Positions 60,998 through 64,000 of a stretch of DNA of 64,000 nt are shown here, piece after piece (positions within the stretch are counted from its first letter, which is position 1; each line of letters begins with the position of its first letter). The notes beneath the pieces are model-generated. The model worked only from the letters and a program-made list of their open reading frames with translations. It did not search any database and was not told where the DNA came from. This stretch comes from Pedococcus_A sp963730585 (lineage in GTDB: Bacteria > Actinomycetota > Actinomycetes > Actinomycetales > Dermatophilaceae): NCBI GenBank assembly GCA_963730585.1, contig CAVSSL010000003.1, forward strand, positions 124,001-188,000, read 5' to 3'. Made by a program: the position numbers and the translations under genes.

Positions 60998-62707
60998 GTG
61001 AGTGGGTCAGGGGCCGAGGAGAACGTTTTGCTGCATGCCGTGTCGGCACTTCGGGCCCAGGTCGCCGACTCGAGCCTGCCGCTGGACATTCCCCAGACCC
61101 AGGCGGCGACGGCCCACCGCGAGGCGCTGCTCCACCAGCTCGACGACTACGTCCTGCCCCGCCTGTCGTCGCTCGACGCGCCGCTGCTCGCGGTCATCGG
61201 CGGCTCGACCGGCGCCGGGAAGTCCACGCTGGTCAACTCCATCGTCGACGCCGAGGTGAGCCGGTCCGGCATCCTGCGACCCACGACCACGACCCCGGTG
61301 CTGGTGCACCACCCCAAGGACCAGCGCTGGTTCGTCGACGACCGCATCCTCCCCGGCCTGAGCCGGGTGACCGGCGGCGGCTCCGGCGACGACGGCGCCG
61401 GCTCGGTGCGACTCGTGGCGTCGTCCTCCCTGCCGCCCGGCATGGCGCTGCTCGACGCCCCCGACATCGACTCGGTCGTGTCGGCCAACCGGGCGCTGGC
61501 GTCGCAGCTGCTCGCGGCCGCCGACCTCTGGCTCTTCGTCACGACCGCCGCGCGCTACGCCGACGCCGTGCCGTGGGGGCTGCTGCGCGAGGCGTCCGAC
61601 CGTGGCACCGCGGTGGCCATCGTCCTCGACCGTGTCCCGCCCGAGGCGATGACCGAGATCCGCGCGCACCTCGCGTCCATGCTCCGCGAGCAGGGGCTGG
61701 CGACGGCGCCGATCTTCGGCATCCCCGAGACCGCACTGACCCCCGAGGGGCGCCTGCCGGAGGGGGCGGTGACCCGGCTGAAGTCGTGGCTCTCCGCGCT
61801 CGCCAGCGACGCCCGGGCCCGTGCCAGCATCGTCAAGCAGACCCTCGGCGGCGCCCTCGACTCCCTCGACAGCCGCACCGGCGAGCTCGTCGAGGCCAGC
61901 GCGCAGCAGCACGAGGCGGCGCGCGCCCTGCGCTCCGCCTGCGAGGAGGCCTACGCCGCAGCCCTCGAGGGCGTCGAGCACGGCATGACCGACGGCACGT
62001 TGCTGCGCGGCGAGGTGCTCGCCCGCTGGCAGGAGTTCGTCGGCACGGGGGAGTTCTTCAAGCAGGTGGAGTCCGCCGTCTCCCGCATGCGCGACCGGAT
62101 CACCGCCGCCGTCAAGGGTGCCCCGGCGCCCAGCGGCGACCTCGGCGAGGCGCTGCAGACCGGCGTCGCCGCGCTCGTGTCGGCGCAGGCGCAGTCCGCG
62201 GCCGCCTCGGCGGCCCGGGCCTGGCGCTCGCAGCCCGGCGGGAGGCCGCTGCTGGCGGGGCACCCCGAGCTCGCGAAGGCGTCTCCGCGCCTGGCCCAGG
62301 ACATCGAGCGGATGGTGCGCGACTGGCAGGGCGAGGTGCTCGAGCTGGTGCGCTCCGAGGGACGTGACCGGCGCACCACCGCGCGCATCGCGGCATACGG
62401 CGTCAACGGCATCGGCGTGATCCTCATGCTCGTCGCCTTCGCCCACACCGGCGGGCTGGTCGGTGCCGAGGTCGGCATCGCCGGCGGCACCGCCGTGCTC
62501 GCCCAGAAGGTGCTCGAGGCCATCTTCGGCGACCAGGCGGTGCGCGAGATGGCGGCCAAGGCCCGGCAGCGGCTGCTCGAGCGGGTGGAGCAGCTGTATG
62601 CCGCCGAGCAGGCCCGCTTCGAGCGTGCCCTCGCGGGCGTGGAGGTTGACAGTGACCAGGCGGCGCGCCTGGCGGACGCGGCAGCAGCGGTGAAGGCGGT
62701 TCGATGA
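60998..62707 (+). CDS. Dynamin-like GTPase, first of a pair
   Basis: 569 residues. G domain at ~60-220: G1 AVIGGSTGAGKSTLVNS, G2 region RPTTTTPVLVHH, G3 LLDAPDIDSV, G4-like VLDRVP. Then a long helical region, two hydrophobic segments (ARIAAYGVNGIGVILMLVAFAH, EVGIAGGTAVLAQKVL) that could insert in membrane, and a basic coiled C-terminus. This matches bacterial dynamin-like/YfjP-type GTPases. GTG 60998. Its stop overlaps the second GTPase (ATGA). Resembles the Streptomyces DynB/DynA arrangement, which supports septation; the assignment is inference. Confidence 0.85.
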   Translation: MSGSGAEENVLLHAVSALRAQVADSSLPLDIPQTQAATAHREALLHQLDDYVLPRLSSLDAPLLAVIGGSTGAGKSTLVNSIVDAEVSRSGILRPTTTTPVLVHHPKDQRWFVDDRILPGLSRVTGGGSGDDGAGSVRLVASSSLPPGMALLDAPDIDSVVSANRALASQLLAAADLWLFVTTAARYADAVPWGLLREASDRGTAVAIVLDRVPPEAMTEIRAHLASMLREQGLATAPIFGIPETALTPEGRLPEGAVTRLKSWLSALASDARARASIVKQTLGGALDSLDSRTGELVEASAQQHEAARALRSACEEAYAAALEGVEHGMTDGTLLRGEVLARWQEFVGTGEFFKQVESAVSRMRDRITAAVKGAPAPSGDLGEALQTGVAALVSAQAQSAAASAARAWRSQPGGRPLLAGHPELAKASPRLAQDIERMVRDWQGEVLELVRSEGRDRRTTARIAAYGVNGIGVILMLVAFAHTGGLVGAEVGIAGGTAVLAQKVLEAIFGDQAVREMAAKARQRLLERVEQLYAAEQARFERALAGVEVDSDQAARLADAAAAVKAVR

Positions 62708-64000
62708 GCCCGGTGATGATGGGCAGCAAGCAGGTCAAGGGGATCACCGCGGAGGAGCTGGCGGGGCGTTCGCAGGCCCTCACCGGCGCCCTCGACGAGG
62801 GCAACGGCCAGCTCGACGCGCAGGAGCGGGCCGCCGGCCAGGAGATCATCGAGAAGGTGCGCGCCCGCACGTCGCTGCGCGGCGGGCACACCGTCGTCGC
62901 CCTCGCCGGCGCCACCGGGTCGGGCAAGTCGAGCCTGTTCAACCTCCTCGTGGGCGCCGACGTGGCGCCCGTGGGCGCCCGCCGCCCCACGACCTCGCGC
63001 CCCACCGCCGCGGTCTGGGGTGAGGAGAGCGCCACCGAGCTGCTGGACTGGCTCGCCGTGGGGCAGCGCCACCACGTCGAGCCCGGGTCGGACGCCTCCG
63101 ACGGTGGTGCCGGACGCGACGCCGGGCGTGACGCCAACCGTGCAGCGGTGCCGGGCAGCCTCGACGGGCTCGTGCTGCTCGACCTCCCCGACTTCGACTC
63201 GCGGGTCGTCGAGCACCGGCGCGAGGCCGAGCGGATCCTCGCCCTCGTCGACGTCTTCGTCTGGGTGACCGACCCGCAGAAGTACGCCGACGCGCGGCTG
63301 CACGACGACTACCTCAGGGCCCTGACGACCCACAACACCGTGACGGTCGTGGTGCTCAACCAGACCGACCGGCTCGAGCGTGACGACGTCAAGCAGGTGC
63401 GGGCCGACCTGGTCCGTCTCGCCGAGCTCGACGGCATGCGCGGCCTGCAGGTCCTGACCACCTCGGCCCGCACGGGGGAGGGCCTCGACGACCTGAGGCT
63501 GCGCCTCGCCGCGGCCGTGGCCGGCCAGAACGCCGCGCGGCACCGCCTCGCCGCCGACATCCGTGCGGTGGCCGGCCGCCTGCGCTCGGACGTCGCCGAC
63601 TCCGAGCCGACCGTCGCGAGCTCGGCCGACGACGAGCTCGTGGACGCACTGTCGCGCGCCGCCGGGATCCCGACCGTCGTCGCGGCCGTCGAGCGCGACT
63701 ACCGCCAGGAGGCGCTCTCGCGCACGGGCTGGCCGCTCACCCGGTGGGTGCGGGCCCTGCGCCCGGACCCGCTGAAGCGGCTGCGGCTCGACAAGGGTGA
63801 CGCCAACGACGGCACCAAGGCACTGCCCGGCATCACCGCCGCCGACGTGCGCAGCGCGCTCGGACGGTCGTCGCTGCCGCCGGCCACCCCGGCCGCCCGC
63901 GCAGCGGTCGACCTCGCGACGCGTCGTGTCGGGGAGCGTGCCTCCGAGGGGCTGCCCGCCCCCTGGGCCGACGCCGTCGCCGACGCCGCGACGCCGCCCG
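62704..64000 (+). CDS. Dynamin-like GTPase, second of a pair, 3'-truncated by window edge
   Basis: At least 432 residues; the frame is still open at the window end. G1 ALAGATGSGKSSLFNLL, G2 RRPTTSRPTAAVW, G3 LLDLPDFDSR, G4 VVLNQTDRL. The insert between G2 and G3 is Asp/Gly-rich. The ATG at 62704 overlaps the stop of the partner GTPase, so the two are made together, probably as a heteromeric membrane-remodelling pair. The membrane-binding part should lie beyond the window. Confidence 0.88.
   Translation, partial: MSPVMMGSKQVKGITAEELAGRSQALTGALDEGNGQLDAQERAAGQEIIEKVRARTSLRGGHTVVALAGATGSGKSSLFNLLVGADVAPVGARRPTTSRPTAAVWGEESATELLDWLAVGQRHHVEPGSDASDGGAGRDAGRDANRAAVPGSLDGLVLLDLPDFDSRVVEHRREAERILALVDVFVWVTDPQKYADARLHDDYLRALTTHNTVTVVVLNQTDRLERDDVKQVRADLVRLAELDGMRGLQVLTTSARTGEGLDDLRLRLAAAVAGQNAARHRLAADIRAVAGRLRSDVADSEPTVASSADDELVDALSRAAGIPTVVAAVERDYRQEALSRTGWPLTRWVRALRPDPLKRLRLDKGDANDGTKALPGITAADVRSALGRSSLPPATPAARAAVDLATRRVGERASEGLPAPWADAVADAATPP

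Overview
The window is high-GC (about 72% by eye) actinobacterial chromosome. Frequent GTG starts, GC-ending codons, actinobacterial families (DUF3039, DUF2017, DUF3618, DUF2510, a SARP-type regulator, a 13E12-repeat HNH gene, the HemD/winged-helix regulator NnaR) and the gene orders suggest order Micrococcales, plausibly family Intrasporangiaceae (Janibacter/Knoellia/Terrabacter/Phycicoccus-like). That placement is inference. It is mostly ordinary chromosome: no prophage, insertion sequence or CRISPR array was seen.

Layout. 1-5.4 kb: 3' part of a DEAD-box RNA helicase, AlgH, DUF3039 protein, secreted M43 metalloprotease, an SF2 helicase and dodecin. 5.5-10.3 kb: the most unusual locus, with two paralogous ~65-residue peptides, a membrane M50 metalloprotease carrying a PqqD-like domain and joined in frame to a MinD/EspI-like ATPase, a secreted protein with two CxxC repeats, and a divergent BTAD/SARP regulator. 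10.5-11.9 kb: 13E12 HNH gene. 11.9-19.3 kb: tyrosine/homogentisate catabolism (Lrp regulator, hppD, fumarylacetoacetase, hmgA) with a SUFU-domain gene, a permease remnant, an RDD protein and an unknown gene. 19.5-22.2 kb: Tat-exported 5'-nucleotidase family protein and an SDR protein. 22.2-32.7 kb: a leftward nitrate assimilation operon (narK-type transporter, nitrate reductase, FAD/BFD protein, nirB, nirD, siroheme synthase, NnaR) with a candidate GlnR site. 32.9-34.3 kb: alcohol dehydrogenase, then a candidate structured RNA preceded by a DosR-like palindrome.

34.3-45 kb: NAD salvage (pncA, pncB), clpS, DUF2017, murI, MBL hydrolase, ASCH protein, a MacB-type ABC exporter, rph-rdgB and an AP endonuclease. 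45-49 kb: tRNA-Leu, formylglycine-generating enzyme with a sulfatase, and a CoA transferase. 49.1-51.7 kb: an ECF CbiMNQO-type transporter with a perfect nickel-regulator (Nur-type) box, so nickel is the likely substrate. 51.7-59.6 kb: peroxiredoxin, DUF3618, GroES-like, CopC-like, acyltransferase, oligoribonuclease, PrsW protease, M20 hydrolase, phosphopantetheinyl transferase and three tRNAs. 59.6-64 kb: RNA 2',3'-cyclic phosphodiesterase, a membrane protein and two overlapping dynamin-like GTPases, the second running off the end.

Two window-wide patterns stand out. First, at least eight otherwise intact genes, including rph and nirB, are split by single-base indels (ten +1, one -1); this looks more like sequence error than decay. 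Second, the octamer GTATGCCG occurs about 37 times on both strands, in coding and non-coding DNA, while its C-for-T variant GTACGCCG is nearly absent.
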